Of a DNA stretch of 64,000 bases, positions 24,123 through 33,349 are shown one piece after another. Positions within the stretch are counted from its first letter, which is position 1. Each line of letters starts with the position of its first letter. The position numbers were made by a program, and so were the translations under genes. The notes beneath the pieces are model-generated. The model ran no database searches and was not told where the DNA came from. It worked only from the letters and a program-made list of their open reading frames with translations. Where the stretch lies: assembly GCF_016888515.1 (NCBI RefSeq), contig NZ_JAFEJK010000001.1:1087475-1151474 (forward strand), written 5' to 3'. The DNA is from Shimia biformata (GTDB lineage Bacteria; Pseudomonadota; Alphaproteobacteria; Rhodobacterales; Rhodobacteraceae).

Positions 24123-26402
24123 ATGAGCCGTTTCGCCGCCCCCATCGCCGAGTCCATCTGGGACATGAAATACCGCTTCAAGCAGGCGGACGGGACGCCG
24201 ATCGACAAGACGGTTGAGGATTCATGGCGCCGGATTGCCCGCGATCTGGCGGCGCAGGAAAAAGAGCCGAAAGTCTGGGAAGACCGTTTCTATGCTGCTC
24301 TTGAGGATTTCAAATACCTGCCGGCGGGCCGGATCACCGCCGGCGCTGGCACCGCGCGCAATGTGACGCTGTTCAACTGTTTCGTGATGGGCACGATCCC
24401 TGATTCGATGGGTGGTATCTTCGACATGCTGAAAGAGGCCGCGCTGACCATGCAACAGGGCGGTGGCATCGGTTACGATTTCTCGACCATTCGGCCACGC
24501 GGCGCGGATGTGAAAGGGGTCGCGGCAGATGCGTCGGGGCCGTTGTCCTTCATGGATGTCTGGGACGCGATGTGCCGCACGATCATGTCCGCCGGGTCTC
24601 GGCGCGGGGCGATGATGGCGACGATGCGCTGCGATCACCCTGATATCGAGGCCTTCATCACCGCGAAGTCCGACCCCGCCCGCCTGCGCATGTTCAACAT
24701 GTCGGTTCTGGTCACCGACCCCTTCATGGAAGCGGTCAAGGCGGACGGACCATGGGAGTTGAAGTTCGGCGACCGGGTCTATCACACGGTTCAGGCGCGT
24801 GACCTGTGGAACAAGATCATGCAGTCGACTTTTGACTATGCCGAACCCGGTGTCATCTTCATCGACCGGATCAACCAGCTGAACAACCTCAACTATTGCG
24901 AACAGATCGCGGCGACCAACCCCTGCGGTGAACAGCCCCTGCCACCCTATGGCGCCTGCCTTCTGGGGTCGATCAACCTGGCGCGGCTGGTCTCTAACCC
25001 GTTCGAGGACGGGGCCGATATCGACAATGACGCCCTGGCTGACCTCGTGGCGGTTGCGGTGCGAATGATGGACAACGTGGTTGATGCTTCGCGCTTTCCG
25101 CTGCCCGAACAGGCCGCCGAGGCTCAGGCCAAGCGCCGGATCGGGCTGGGCGTGACGGGCCTGGCTGATGCGCTGTTGATGATGGGGCTGCGCTATGGCT
25201 CGCCCGAGGCCGCTGAACAGACCGAGCGCTGGCTGCACGCCATTGCCCGCGCGGCCTATCTGGCGTCGGTCGATCTGGCCAAGGAAAAAGGCGCCTTCCC
25301 GCTGTTTGACCGCGACAAATATCTGTCGGGTGGGCTGGTCCAGCACCTTGACGACGACGTGAAGGCCGCGATTGGCGAACACGGTATCCGCAACGCGCTT
25401 CTGACCTCGATCGCACCGACCGGGACGATCTCGCTTTACGCCGGGAACGTGTCATCGGGGATCGAACCGGTCTTTGCCTATGCCTACACGCGCAAGGTGC
25501 TGCAGAAGGACGGATCGCGGACCGAGGAAGAGGTCGTCGATTATGCGGTTCAGATGTGGCGCGACAAGTTCGGCGATGCCGACCTGCCCGACTATTTCGT
25601 CAATGCCCAGACTCTGGCCCCGACCGATCACGTACGGATGCAGGCCGCAGCACAGAAATGGGTGGATTCGTCGATCTCGAAAACCATCAACTGCCCCGAG
25701 GACATCAGCTTTGACGCCTTCAAGGACGTTTACATGCAGGCCTGGGACACTGGCTGCAAGGGCTGCACGACCTACCGTCCGAACGATGTGACAGGAAGTG
25801 TTCTGGCAGTCAGCGAGAAAGAGGACCAGGCACCGGGCGAGAACCTCGCCGACCATGTGACCGATGGTGAAGTTATCTACATGTCCGAGCCGCTGGAGCG
25901 GCCGAAATCACTGGAAGGCGCGACTTACAAGCTGAAATGGCCCGACAGCGAACATGCGATCTATCTCACCGTGAATGATGTTGTGATCAATGGACACCGC
26001 CGCCCGTTCGAAGTCTTCATAAATTCCAAGAACATGGAACACTACGCCTGGACACTGGCGCTGACGCGGATGATCTCGGCGGTTTTCCGGCGTGGGGGCG
26101 ATGTGTCTTTTGTGGTTGAGGAACTGAAAGCCGTGTTCGACCCGCGCGGCGGGGCGTGGATGGAAGGCAAATACATCCCGTCGATCCTTGCCGCGATTGG
26201 CGGTGTGATCGAGCGTCACATGATCTCGATCGGCTTCATCGAGGGGGAAGGCATGGGGCTGAAATCCGACCCGAAGGCACAGGTCATGGCGGTTGGCGAA
26301 ACACCACGCGGCAAGGCCTGCCCGTCTTGCGGCCAGTATGATTTGCAGATGGTTGAGGGCTGCATGACCTGCATGAGCTGCGGACACAGCAAATGCGGCT
26401 AG
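24123..26402 (+). CDS. nrdJ: Adenosylcobalamin-dependent ribonucleoside-diphosphate reductase (class II)
   Basis: Reduces ribonucleotides to deoxyribonucleotides using a B12-generated thiyl radical, independent of oxygen. The 759-residue chain shows NVTLFNCFVMGTIPDSMGG, MQQGGGIGYDFSTIRPRG, the catalytic loop ATNPCGEQPLPPYGACLLGSINL, and TSIAPTGTISLYAGNVSSGIEP. The C-terminus CPSCGQYDLQMVEGC..CMSCGHSKCG carries paired Cys for metal binding or redox shuttling. The ATG at 24123 begins MSRFAAPIAESIW, the usual N-terminus; the longer open frame from 24048 adds atypical sequence. I see no cobalamin riboswitch in the roughly 100 bases upstream. It appears monocistronic. Confidence 0.97.
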   Translation: MSRFAAPIAESIWDMKYRFKQADGTPIDKTVEDSWRRIARDLAAQEKEPKVWEDRFYAALEDFKYLPAGRITAGAGTARNVTLFNCFVMGTIPDSMGGIFDMLKEAALTMQQGGGIGYDFSTIRPRGADVKGVAADASGPLSFMDVWDAMCRTIMSAGSRRGAMMATMRCDHPDIEAFITAKSDPARLRMFNMSVLVTDPFMEAVKADGPWELKFGDRVYHTVQARDLWNKIMQSTFDYAEPGVIFIDRINQLNNLNYCEQIAATNPCGEQPLPPYGACLLGSINLARLVSNPFEDGADIDNDALADLVAVAVRMMDNVVDASRFPLPEQAAEAQAKRRIGLGVTGLADALLMMGLRYGSPEAAEQTERWLHAIARAAYLASVDLAKEKGAFPLFDRDKYLSGGLVQHLDDDVKAAIGEHGIRNALLTSIAPTGTISLYAGNVSSGIEPVFAYAYTRKVLQKDGSRTEEEVVDYAVQMWRDKFGDADLPDYFVNAQTLAPTDHVRMQAAAQKWVDSSISKTINCPEDISFDAFKDVYMQAWDTGCKGCTTYRPNDVTGSVLAVSEKEDQAPGENLADHVTDGEVIYMSEPLERPKSLEGATYKLKWPDSEHAIYLTVNDVVINGHRRPFEVFINSKNMEHYAWTLALTRMISAVFRRGGDVSFVVEELKAVFDPRGGAWMEGKYIPSILAAIGGVIERHMISIGFIEGEGMGLKSDPKAQVMAVGETPRGKACPSCGQYDLQMVEGCMTCMSCGHSKCG

Positions 26403-26556
26403 GAATGATGTGCGGCGGGCGAAATATGCCCCCGCTATTCACCTTATTTTGCCCCACTGTTGCCTGAATGACTCGGTTTCCTGACAACCAAGGGTAGGCG
26501 CGTCGCGCCCGGTTTGGTAGTTTGCCCCTCGCTGGGGAGAGAACGGGATTTTGAGA

Positions 26557-27471
26557 ATGTTGGGCCGTATTGCCTCTGTTTTTCTTGTGTTGTTGTGCTT
26601 CGCCGGCGCGGTCAGTGCCCAAGACCGGCAGAACATCGGCTATGGCCGCCTGATAACCAACGATCTGATCGGCGACGGCCACGACCGCTGGCGTACCGGA
26701 GCCATCGTTTCAAGCCGGGTACGCGGCTATGACTGGACCGGCGGTCTTCCGACGACACCTGGAGAGTTGATCGAACTTCGCTGGCGCGCCGAGATCATCT
26801 CGCCGGCGAACCTGTCTGCGTTCGATCCGACAGATCGCCGCTATGCCGGGACGCTGGGCTTTGGCGCCTTTACCCATTGGGATGCCGCCGGGTTCGATTT
26901 CAAGTTGGGTGCGGAGCTGGCCTTGATCGGTCCGATGACACGGCTTGATGATTTTCAGGTCTTTGTACATGAAACCTTCGGTATGGTGCCGCCGTCCGAT
27001 GCGGTTGTTGCCAACCAGATTGGCAACCGGGTCATGGGCAATGCCGAGTTTGAGGTTGGCCGCAATGTTTTCCTGGGGGACTCGGTCACGCTGCGCCCAT
27101 TCGTGTCGGGGGCCGTCGGACCAGAAGACATGCTGCGCGCCGGTGTTGACCTGATCGTCGGCAAGGTCGGACGCGGAGAATTGATGCTGCGCGATCCCGT
27201 CACTGGTCACCATTATCGCGCGATCCGATCCGGCGCCGAGGGGTTCAGCCTGGTGCTTGGTGCGGATGTTGCCAAGGTTTTCGACAGCGTTTATCTGCCC
27301 GAGTCTCAGGGCTATCAGTTGACGGATAACCGGCCTCGTGTGCGTGCGGGCCTTTTCTGGCAGGGCGAAAAAAGCTCGGTGTTTTATGGCGCAAGCTGGC
27401 TTGGGGAAGAGTTCGAAGGCCAGGCCGACAGCCAGATCGTGGGCGCAATCCGCTTGAACTTGCACTTCTAA
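26557..27471 (+). CDS. Outer-membrane lipid A deacylase LpxR family protein (DUF2219)
   Basis: LpxR removes the 3'-O-linked acyloxyacyl chain from lipid A in the outer membrane. The 304-residue product has a signal peptide (ends AGAVSAQ), then RLITNDLIGDGHDRWRTGAIVSSR, which corresponds to the family's N-terminal strand with the active-site Asn-Asp pair. The later segment QVFVHETFG...NQIGN contains the expected His. The C-terminus QIVGAIRLNLHF ends in Phe, as in outer-membrane barrels. ATG at 26557 is chosen; a TTG two codons earlier is the alternative. I could not place every catalytic residue with certainty, so activity is inferred. Confidence 0.78.
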   Translation: MLGRIASVFLVLLCFAGAVSAQDRQNIGYGRLITNDLIGDGHDRWRTGAIVSSRVRGYDWTGGLPTTPGELIELRWRAEIISPANLSAFDPTDRRYAGTLGFGAFTHWDAAGFDFKLGAELALIGPMTRLDDFQVFVHETFGMVPPSDAVVANQIGNRVMGNAEFEVGRNVFLGDSVTLRPFVSGAVGPEDMLRAGVDLIVGKVGRGELMLRDPVTGHHYRAIRSGAEGFSLVLGADVAKVFDSVYLPESQGYQLTDNRPRVRAGLFWQGEKSSVFYGASWLGEEFEGQADSQIVGAIRLNLHF

Positions 27472-27578
27472 CACACTGTGTGGCAAAGCGAATCTGACGC
27501 TGATTAGGGTCTTTTCAGGGTGATTCGCCTCTGCTAACCTTGCTGCAATAAAAAAGACTAAAGGCAGGTTATCAGGCA

Positions 27579-28655
27579 ATGAGGACGGGCTTTCGTGGCA
27601 CGTTCGTCATCTCCTGGTCACAGACAGAACTGGACGGTCAAAGGGCTGCACCGATGCAGGCGCTACAAATGGGCGCGGCGTGGTCCTGGCATGGGGATGC
27701 TGTTCGAGTGGACGGTCCCGGTGAACTGTTGCGGCTGGATGGGGCAGAAGGCGAGGCGGACGTTCGCAAACGGGCGGCGCGCATGGTGCATCGGCTGGTT
27801 GGGGCAGCGATGGACGGTGCAAAGACGCTTGCTGATTCCGCAATCGATACCGGAGTTGAGCATGAACCGCTGCTGGATGGCGGTTTTGTAGTAACCGACG
27901 GGTCGCGCAGCTATGGCGTCACCGCGATCCCGGTGGCGGGCAATCGGCCGCTGTTGATGTTTATCGACGAACTGCCGCCCCGCAATGTGCCGCTATGGGT
28001 GGTGCATCAATCCCTCGACAACCTGTTGCCGAAATCTGCGTCGCAGCTGGATGGCGGAGTGATCTGTTTTACCCCCGGCACTGTGATCGCAACACCTGAC
28101 GGTCCGCGTCGGGTTGAAACCCTGCGCGAGGGCGATCGCGTTTCGACAAAGGACAATGGCGCACAAGAGGTGGTCTGGATCGGCAGTCGCAAGATGACCG
28201 GCGCGCGCTTGTTCGCGATGCCACGCCTGCGCCCGATCCGCATCCGCGCAGGCGCACTGGGGATAGAGCGCCCGGATGACGAGCTTGTGGTCTCACCCGA
28301 GCATCGCCTGTTGATCGAAGGCCCTGTCGCCCGTGCGCTGTTCAACACCCCGGAGGTCATGGTCGCCGCCCGCGAACTGGTCAACGATCACAGCGTGATT
28401 GTCGATCACCAGATGAAGACGGTCACCTATGTCCACCTGCTGCTGCCCAATCATGAGGTGCTTTGGGCCAATGGCGTGGAAACCGAGAGCTTTCATCCGG
28501 TAAGTGCCTCGCTTGCGGCGCTTCAGGACAGTGACCGGGAACGTCTGCTGCGGCTGATGCCGGAACTGGGGCAGGACCCGCACAGCTATGGTGGATTTGC
28601 CCGGCGTTTCCTCAGCGCCTCCGAAGCGGCGATCCTTCAGCACGAGGCGGCCTGA
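27579..28655 (+). CDS. Hint (Hedgehog/intein) domain protein
   Basis: The 358-residue protein has an N-terminal region of about 160 residues that I do not recognise, then a Hint_2-type module. The module starts GVICFTPGTVIATPDGPRRV (Cys near 163, the nucleophile position of inteins), continues VETLREGDRVSTKDNGAQEVVWIGSR, and has ELVVSPEHRLLIEG with the conserved His. HSVIVDHQMKTVTYVHLLLPNHEVLWANGVETESFHP closes the fold. Proteins of this type are common in Rhodobacteraceae, often as tails of secreted proteins, and may cleave themselves after the N-terminal part. No signal peptide is seen here. Its function is unknown. It is convergent with the next gene, with a 28-base gap. Confidence 0.85.
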   Translation: MRTGFRGTFVISWSQTELDGQRAAPMQALQMGAAWSWHGDAVRVDGPGELLRLDGAEGEADVRKRAARMVHRLVGAAMDGAKTLADSAIDTGVEHEPLLDGGFVVTDGSRSYGVTAIPVAGNRPLLMFIDELPPRNVPLWVVHQSLDNLLPKSASQLDGGVICFTPGTVIATPDGPRRVETLREGDRVSTKDNGAQEVVWIGSRKMTGARLFAMPRLRPIRIRAGALGIERPDDELVVSPEHRLLIEGPVARALFNTPEVMVAARELVNDHSVIVDHQMKTVTYVHLLLPNHEVLWANGVETESFHPVSASLAALQDSDRERLLRLMPELGQDPHSYGGFARRFLSASEAAILQHEAA

Positions 28656-28683
28656 TCCGAATGACCAGAGTGGGGCGATTGGA

Positions 28684-29715
28684 CTAGTTGCGCCCGAACA
28701 AGCAACCGGTGTGAATACCCATTTGCCGACCCCAATAGGGTTTCCGGTCGGATTTACGCAGTTGCCGGTCCAGATCGACAACGGCCTGCCGCGCTTCTCC
28801 GGGAGGTGCGATTGCCAGAAAAACGGGGATCCATGCCAGATGCGTGCCCCAGCCCTGTGCCCGCATGATTGACCTGGCTTGATCTGACGGGTCGCCTGAT
28901 GTCTTGACCTTCTTGCTACCGTTTGCCGAAACATTTGCGGCATGACGTCCGACAGCGTCATAGAGTGTGAGCCCCTTGGATTGCAGGCCAAGCGCGTCAT
29001 ACCCATTCAGGCGCAGGACGGCTGCAGCGCCGACAACGTGGTGCATGACCTCGTTATTGTTGCGTATGTCACTTGAAAAGCGCCCCTGCCGATCAAAGGA
29101 TTTGGCGGCGCGCTGGAATTTTGACGCCGCAGTCTTGAATCCTCGGCTGTCGCCAATCGCAGCGGTCCACATGACGTCCGAACTGGCCAGCGCCATCTTG
29201 TGATCTTTTGAATTGGCCTTCTTCCGAGCGTTTTTCCGCAAAACCCCAACCCAACGGTCAATCTCGCGCAGTTCGTCCGGGCTGAGCTTTCCCCGGCTAC
29301 GAAGATAGGAAACCGAATATGCAACGGATTTGGTGATTATCGCCGAGACAAACGCCGGGCTGGACCCGCCCGGACCTTCAAAATCAAGCCTTGTGAATGC
29401 ATTGCCCCGGCTGGCCGTCAAAAGCCGCGCTTTCAGTTTTTCATCACTTGCCCGACCTCGGGCCGCTGCGTTCAGATGTGCTGCTGAATGGCTGATGAAT
29501 TCCACGCCGCCTCCCGGCGTGTTAGGCCATTTGTGACCTTGTACCGTGGTGTTGAATTTCTCAGCTCCATATGTGGATGAGAAACTGCTGCAGCCGCTGG
29601 AACTCGCGTTTGTGGTTGACCAGAGTTTTGGCGCCGACTGGGCTTGTGCGGCTGTGTTTGCGCCGATCAGGACCAAAGCGGCGACCGCCAGGGGAAGGCG
29701 TGCAATGACTTTCAT
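28684..29715 (-). CDS. Exported helical protein, possibly alginate-lyase-like
   Basis: A 343-residue protein with a clear signal peptide (MKVIARLPLAVAALVLIGANTAAQA). The mature part is helix-rich. DRQGRFSSDIRNNNEVMHHVVGAAAVLRLNG, KDHKMALASSDVMWTAAIGD and LWSTTNASSSGCSS recall the alpha/alpha-toroid alginate lyase superfamily (PF05426), where Asn-His and Arg-His segments line the active site. The match is by pattern only and the usual catalytic NNH-type motif is not clear. The ATG at 29715 begins the signal peptide; the frame is open 35 codons further upstream. It is divergent from rpsD. It may act on extracellular polysaccharide, which is an inference. Confidence 0.55.
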   Translation of the reverse strand: MKVIARLPLAVAALVLIGANTAAQAQSAPKLWSTTNASSSGCSSFSSTYGAEKFNTTVQGHKWPNTPGGGVEFISHSAAHLNAAARGRASDEKLKARLLTASRGNAFTRLDFEGPGGSSPAFVSAIITKSVAYSVSYLRSRGKLSPDELREIDRWVGVLRKNARKKANSKDHKMALASSDVMWTAAIGDSRGFKTAASKFQRAAKSFDRQGRFSSDIRNNNEVMHHVVGAAAVLRLNGYDALGLQSKGLTLYDAVGRHAANVSANGSKKVKTSGDPSDQARSIMRAQGWGTHLAWIPVFLAIAPPGEARQAVVDLDRQLRKSDRKPYWGRQMGIHTGCLFGRN

Positions 29716-29800
29716 TGAAATGACTCCCGTTTGAAAAGAAACCAAGGATACGCCGATTCGCAAAAACTGAGGAATCCGTCGGAATACTCGCGGATTTCCG

Positions 29801-29828
29801 TTGACTCTGCACAAACTCACCGTATAAG
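29801..29828 (+). promoter_or_regulatory. rpsD promoter (sigma-70 type)
   Basis: TTGACT (29801-29806) and TATAAG (29823-29828) are separated by 16 bases, a near-consensus housekeeping promoter. It would give a leader of about 100 bases before the rpsD GTG start. That leader contains a small CCCC-GCAA-GGGG tetraloop hairpin at 29853-29864. Confidence 0.75.
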
Positions 29829-29934
29829 CGCGGCTTCATTGGTGTTGGTGGCCCCCGCAAGGGGATGCCTGTCATGTCGGCCAAATCCGGCAAGAGGACA
29901 ACGCCCTTCGAAACCTGAACGAAGGAGATCAGCC

Positions 29935-30555
29935 GTGACCAAACGCACGACTGCCAAGTACAAAATTGACCGCCGGATGGGTGAAAACATCTGGGGCCGT
30001 CCGAAATCCCCCGTCAACAACCGTGAATACGGCCCGGGCCAGCACGGTCAGCGCCGCAAAGGTAAACTGTCGGATTTCGGTATCCAGCTGCGCGCCAAGC
30101 AAAAGCTGAAAGGTTACTACGGTGACCTGACCGAGAAACAATTCCGTCGCATCTATGGCGAAGCCGAGCGTGTTAAAGGCGACACCGGTGAAAACCTGAT
30201 CGGCCTGCTGGAACGCCGCCTGGACGCGGTTGTCTATCGCGCCAAGTTCGTACCGACCGTTTTCGCCGCACGTCAGTTCGTGAACCACGGCCACGTCAAG
30301 GTGAACGGCAAGCGCGTCAACATCCCGTCTTACCGCGTGAAAGAGGGCGACGTGATCGAGGTTCGTGACAAGTCCAAGCAAATGGCTGTCCTTCTGGAAG
30401 CCGTGCAACTGGCCGAGCGTGACGTGCCCGACTACATCGACGCCGACCACTCGAAAATGACCGCGACCTTCGTGCGCACCCCGTCGCTTTCGGATGTGCC
30501 TTACCCGGTCATCATGGAACCGAACCTGGTGGTTGAATTCTACGCGAAGAACTGA
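29935..30555 (+). CDS. rpsD: 30S ribosomal protein S4
   Basis: Small-subunit assembly protein that binds 16S rRNA. The 206 residues begin [20 protein letters not shown]. The S4 RNA-binding domain is at about 95-155 ([49 protein letters not shown]). The start is the GTG at 29935: GAAGGAG lies 7-8 bases upstream and the length then matches alphaproteobacterial S4. The frame is open without a stop back to 29731, but that part is upstream of the promoter. It is a single-gene unit with its own promoter and a terminator 30 bases after the stop, not part of a ribosomal-protein operon. Confidence 0.98.
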   Translation: MTKRTTAKYKIDRRMGENIWGRPKSPVNNREYGPGQHGQRRKGKLSDFGIQLRAKQKLKGYYGDLTEKQFRRIYGEAERVKGDTGENLIGLLERRLDAVVYRAKFVPTVFAARQFVNHGHVKVNGKRVNIPSYRVKEGDVIEVRDKSKQMAVLLEAVQLAERDVPDYIDADHSKMTATFVRTPSLSDVPYPVIMEPNLVVEFYAKN

Positions 30556-30582
30556 TCTTCGCCGACATACCAAGTCTTTTGG

Positions 30583-30619
30583 AAACCCGCCCTTTCGTGG
30601 CGGGTTTTCTTTTTTTCGT
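30583..30619 (+). terminator. Intrinsic terminator after rpsD
   Basis: AAACCCGCC and GGCGGGTTT form the stem around CTTTCGT, followed by a long T-rich run (TTTTCTTTTTTT). It lies about 30 bases past the rpsD stop codon. Confidence 0.93.
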
Positions 30620-30813
30620 AGGGCAACAGCCTGGATTCAGCGATTGTCTTGTGACGTTTCGAAATAGGACCAGGCAACGATCGTTGCGTTCGCGCCACAA
30701 CACTGGACGGTCAAACAAGCCTGACTGCGCGGAAGCTCTGGACAATGCGAGAATTGCGCTAGATTTGAGAGACAGTATTCTACTTTCTTGGTCCAGTTTT
30801 CGGAGATTTTCGA

Positions 30814-31608
30814 ATGAGACTCATTTCCATGGTCACCGCCGCCGTGCTTGCGCTGACAGCAACCACGTCGATTGCGCAAGACGCCGTAAGCGGCGATATT
30901 AAGCAACGCCAGCAAGAACAGGGCGAAATCAACAACGGCACAAACCCGACTTTGTTGACCACAAAATTCGGCCTTCAATACGAAGGTTACAGCCCCCGCA
31001 CCGGGTCAAATTTCGGTCTGGCCGAGATGTTCGTGACGGTTCCCTTTGGCGAAACCAAAAATATGGCGCTGGAGTTTACGCTGCCTTTTGCCAACAGCCC
31101 ATTGGACGATAGCCACGATCTGGGCGACATCAGCGCCAAATTCATTCACGTTCTCAGCGTGACACCGACAAACGGCATGGCCTATACCGCAGAGCTGTTC
31201 CTGGACACCGCATCGCGGGCCGACATCGGCAACGGTCAGCCCGTGCTTGAGATGAGCGGGTTCTATGCGTTCTTCCTGGAGAACGGTTCGATTTTCGCAC
31301 CGGCTGTTGTTCAGACCATGGGACTCGGTGGCACTGGTTTTGCCAATGACATCAATACCACCACGGTTGACTTCTATTATGTGCCCAAGCTGCCCAACCC
31401 CAAGTTCTTCATGACGCTTGACCCGGCGCTGGTCTACGACTGGACCACGGATGAGGGCTTTGCCAGCCTGCAAGTGACAATGGGCATGCTGACCGGCAAG
31501 CTGTGGGGCGGTGACAGTCAGGTGTTCATCAAGCCGGGCATTTACGCCGGCGAAAACCGCCCAATCGACTTCTCGCTTCAAGTCGGTTTCAAGTTGCTGA
31601 ACTTCTGA
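30814..31608 (+). CDS. Predicted outer-membrane beta-barrel protein, unknown function
   Basis: A 264-residue exported protein with signal peptide (MRLISMVTAAVLALTATTSIAQ). A Gln/Glu-rich linker (DIKQRQQEQGEINNGTNP) precedes alternating polar/hydrophobic strands, such as FGLQYEGYSP, NMALEFTLPF, TTVDFYYVPK and PIDFSLQVGFKLLNF. The Phe C-terminus and strand pattern suggest an outer-membrane barrel resembling transport or MetA-like barrels. I do not recognise a specific family. The 190 bases upstream, after the rpsD terminator, should hold its promoter, and a strong terminator follows, so it is a single gene. Confidence 0.72.
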   Translation: MRLISMVTAAVLALTATTSIAQDAVSGDIKQRQQEQGEINNGTNPTLLTTKFGLQYEGYSPRTGSNFGLAEMFVTVPFGETKNMALEFTLPFANSPLDDSHDLGDISAKFIHVLSVTPTNGMAYTAELFLDTASRADIGNGQPVLEMSGFYAFFLENGSIFAPAVVQTMGLGGTGFANDINTTTVDFYYVPKLPNPKFFMTLDPALVYDWTTDEGFASLQVTMGMLTGKLWGGDSQVFIKPGIYAGENRPIDFSLQVGFKLLNF

Positions 31609-31639
31609 ACCGTACCCGTCAGAAACTGCCTGAACAAAG

Positions 31640-31674
31640 AAACCCCGCCGGATGATTTTCCGGCGGGTTTTTTC
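31640..31674 (+). terminator. Intrinsic terminator after the outer-membrane barrel gene
   Basis: AACCCCGCCGG and CCGGCGGGTT form a long GC stem around ATGATTTT, followed by TTTTTTC. It lies about 32 bases past the stop at 31608. Confidence 0.93.
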
Positions 31675-31766
31675 TTGCCTGATGCCGGGTTTGGCGACAT
31701 GAGAGGCCATTGTCATTTCCGTTTGCCCGGACCCGGGCAGGCGTGCCCAGATGAAGGAACAGGCAC

Positions 31767-33185
31767 ATGACCACCTACCCCGTTTATGGCCGGATCGACG
31801 GCCCTGTCGTTATCATTGGCTTCGGCTCGATCGGCCGCGGGACCCTGCCGCTGATCGAGCGCCATTTTGATTTTGATGCCAAGAAGCTTGTCGTGATCGA
31901 CCCCGATGCCGGGTCTCACACATTCCTCAGCCAGCGCAAGATCCGGCACGAGCAGGTGGCGCTGACACCAGAAAACTACCGAGAGGTTCTTGGCGGTCTC
32001 TTTGCAGAAGGGCAGGGGTTCTGCGTCAATCTCAGCGTCGATACCTCGTCGCTGGATATCATGAAATTCTGCCGCGAGATCGGTGTGCTTTATATCGACA
32101 CCGTGGTCGAACCCTGGGCGGGTTTCTATTTCGAAACCCAGAACAACGCCGAACGCACCAACTATGCCCTGCGCCAGAAAGTGCGGGACGAGAAGGCCGC
32201 CAATCCCGGTGGCACCACCGCAGTCAGTTGCTGTGGCGCAAATCCCGGCATGGTGTCGTGGTTCGTGAAAGAGGCGCTCTTGACTCTTGCCCGTGACACC
32301 GGCCGCGACGTTGCCGCGCCCGACAGCCGCGAAGGTTGGGCCGAGTTGATGCAGGAGCTTGGCGTTAAAGGCGTCCACATCGCCGAGCGTGACACACAGG
32401 CCCGCCGACAGCCGCGTCCGCGAAACGTGTTTGTCAACACGTGGTCGGTCGAAGGCTTCATCGCAGAAGGGTTCCAGCCCGCCGAACTCGGCTGGGGCAC
32501 GCATGAGACATGGTTTCCGGAAAACGGCTATTCTCATGACTCCGGCTGTCAGGCCGGGATCTGGCTGGACCGGCCTGGCGCGATCACCCGCGTCCATACA
32601 TGGTGCCCGACACCGGGTCCGCAATTCGGCTTTCTCGTCACTCATAACGAGGCGATCTCAATCTCGGATTACTATACGGTCGGCGATCCGGCGGCGCCGG
32701 ATTTCCGTCCAACCTGCCACTATGCTTATCATCCGTCCGACGATGCGGTCCTGTCGCTGCACGAGATGTTCGGATCGGGCCGTCAGCAGCAGAAACACCA
32801 CATCCTGACCGAAGACGAGATCGTCGAGGGCATCGACGAGTTAGGCGTGCTGCTTTACGGGCATGAAAAGAATGCGCTGTGGTTCGGGTCGCGCCTGTCC
32901 AATGACGAAGCAAAAGAACTAGCGCCCTATCAGAACGCCACGGGGCTTCAGGTTACCTCGGCAGTGCTGGCGGGCATGGTCTGGGCGCTGGAAAATCCCC
33001 AGGCCGGGATCGTCGAGTCGGATGAGATGGACCACGCCCGATGTCTTGAGGTTCAGCGCCCTTACCTTGGCCCGGTTGAGGCGCATTACACCGACTGGAC
33101 CCCGCTTCAGGATCGGTGGGAGCATTTCCCCGAGGATATCGACGAAACCGACCCCTGGCAGTTCCGCAACGTGCTGGCCAGCTGA
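31767..33185 (+). CDS. hss: Homospermidine synthase
   Basis: NAD-dependent enzyme that makes sym-homospermidine from putrescine (or spermidine plus putrescine). The 472-residue protein has an N-terminal NAD-binding motif [21 protein letters not shown] (residues 14-34). It continues with [50 protein letters not shown] and [22 protein letters not shown], all typical of bacterial homospermidine synthases. The ATG follows AAGGAAC at 5-6 bases. It is bounded by terminators on both sides (31640-31674 and 33195-33223), so it is its own unit. Homospermidine is a common polyamine in alphaproteobacteria. Confidence 0.96.
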   Translation: MTTYPVYGRIDGPVVIIGFGSIGRGTLPLIERHFDFDAKKLVVIDPDAGSHTFLSQRKIRHEQVALTPENYREVLGGLFAEGQGFCVNLSVDTSSLDIMKFCREIGVLYIDTVVEPWAGFYFETQNNAERTNYALRQKVRDEKAANPGGTTAVSCCGANPGMVSWFVKEALLTLARDTGRDVAAPDSREGWAELMQELGVKGVHIAERDTQARRQPRPRNVFVNTWSVEGFIAEGFQPAELGWGTHETWFPENGYSHDSGCQAGIWLDRPGAITRVHTWCPTPGPQFGFLVTHNEAISISDYYTVGDPAAPDFRPTCHYAYHPSDDAVLSLHEMFGSGRQQQKHHILTEDEIVEGIDELGVLLYGHEKNALWFGSRLSNDEAKELAPYQNATGLQVTSAVLAGMVWALENPQAGIVESDEMDHARCLEVQRPYLGPVEAHYTDWTPLQDRWEHFPEDIDETDPWQFRNVLAS

Positions 33186-33194
33186 GAACTTGGT

Positions 33195-33223
33195 CCCGCC
33201 CGGCTGTTCCGGGCGGGTCTTTC
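33195..33223 (+). terminator. Intrinsic terminator after homospermidine synthase
   Basis: CCCGCCCGG (33195-33203) pairs perfectly with CCGGGCGGG (33209-33217) around a 5-base loop, followed by TCTTTCC. It begins 10 bases past the stop codon. Confidence 0.85.
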
Positions 33224-33349
33224 CAGCCGAGGGCGCGCGAATTGATGCGCCGGGGCGACAGAGATGAATTTTGCGACAGTCGAACGACCGGTTCTGTCTT
33301 TCCTCTGGTTCGGCCTGCGGCTAGTAAGCCCCGACAAGGAGATTTCTCG

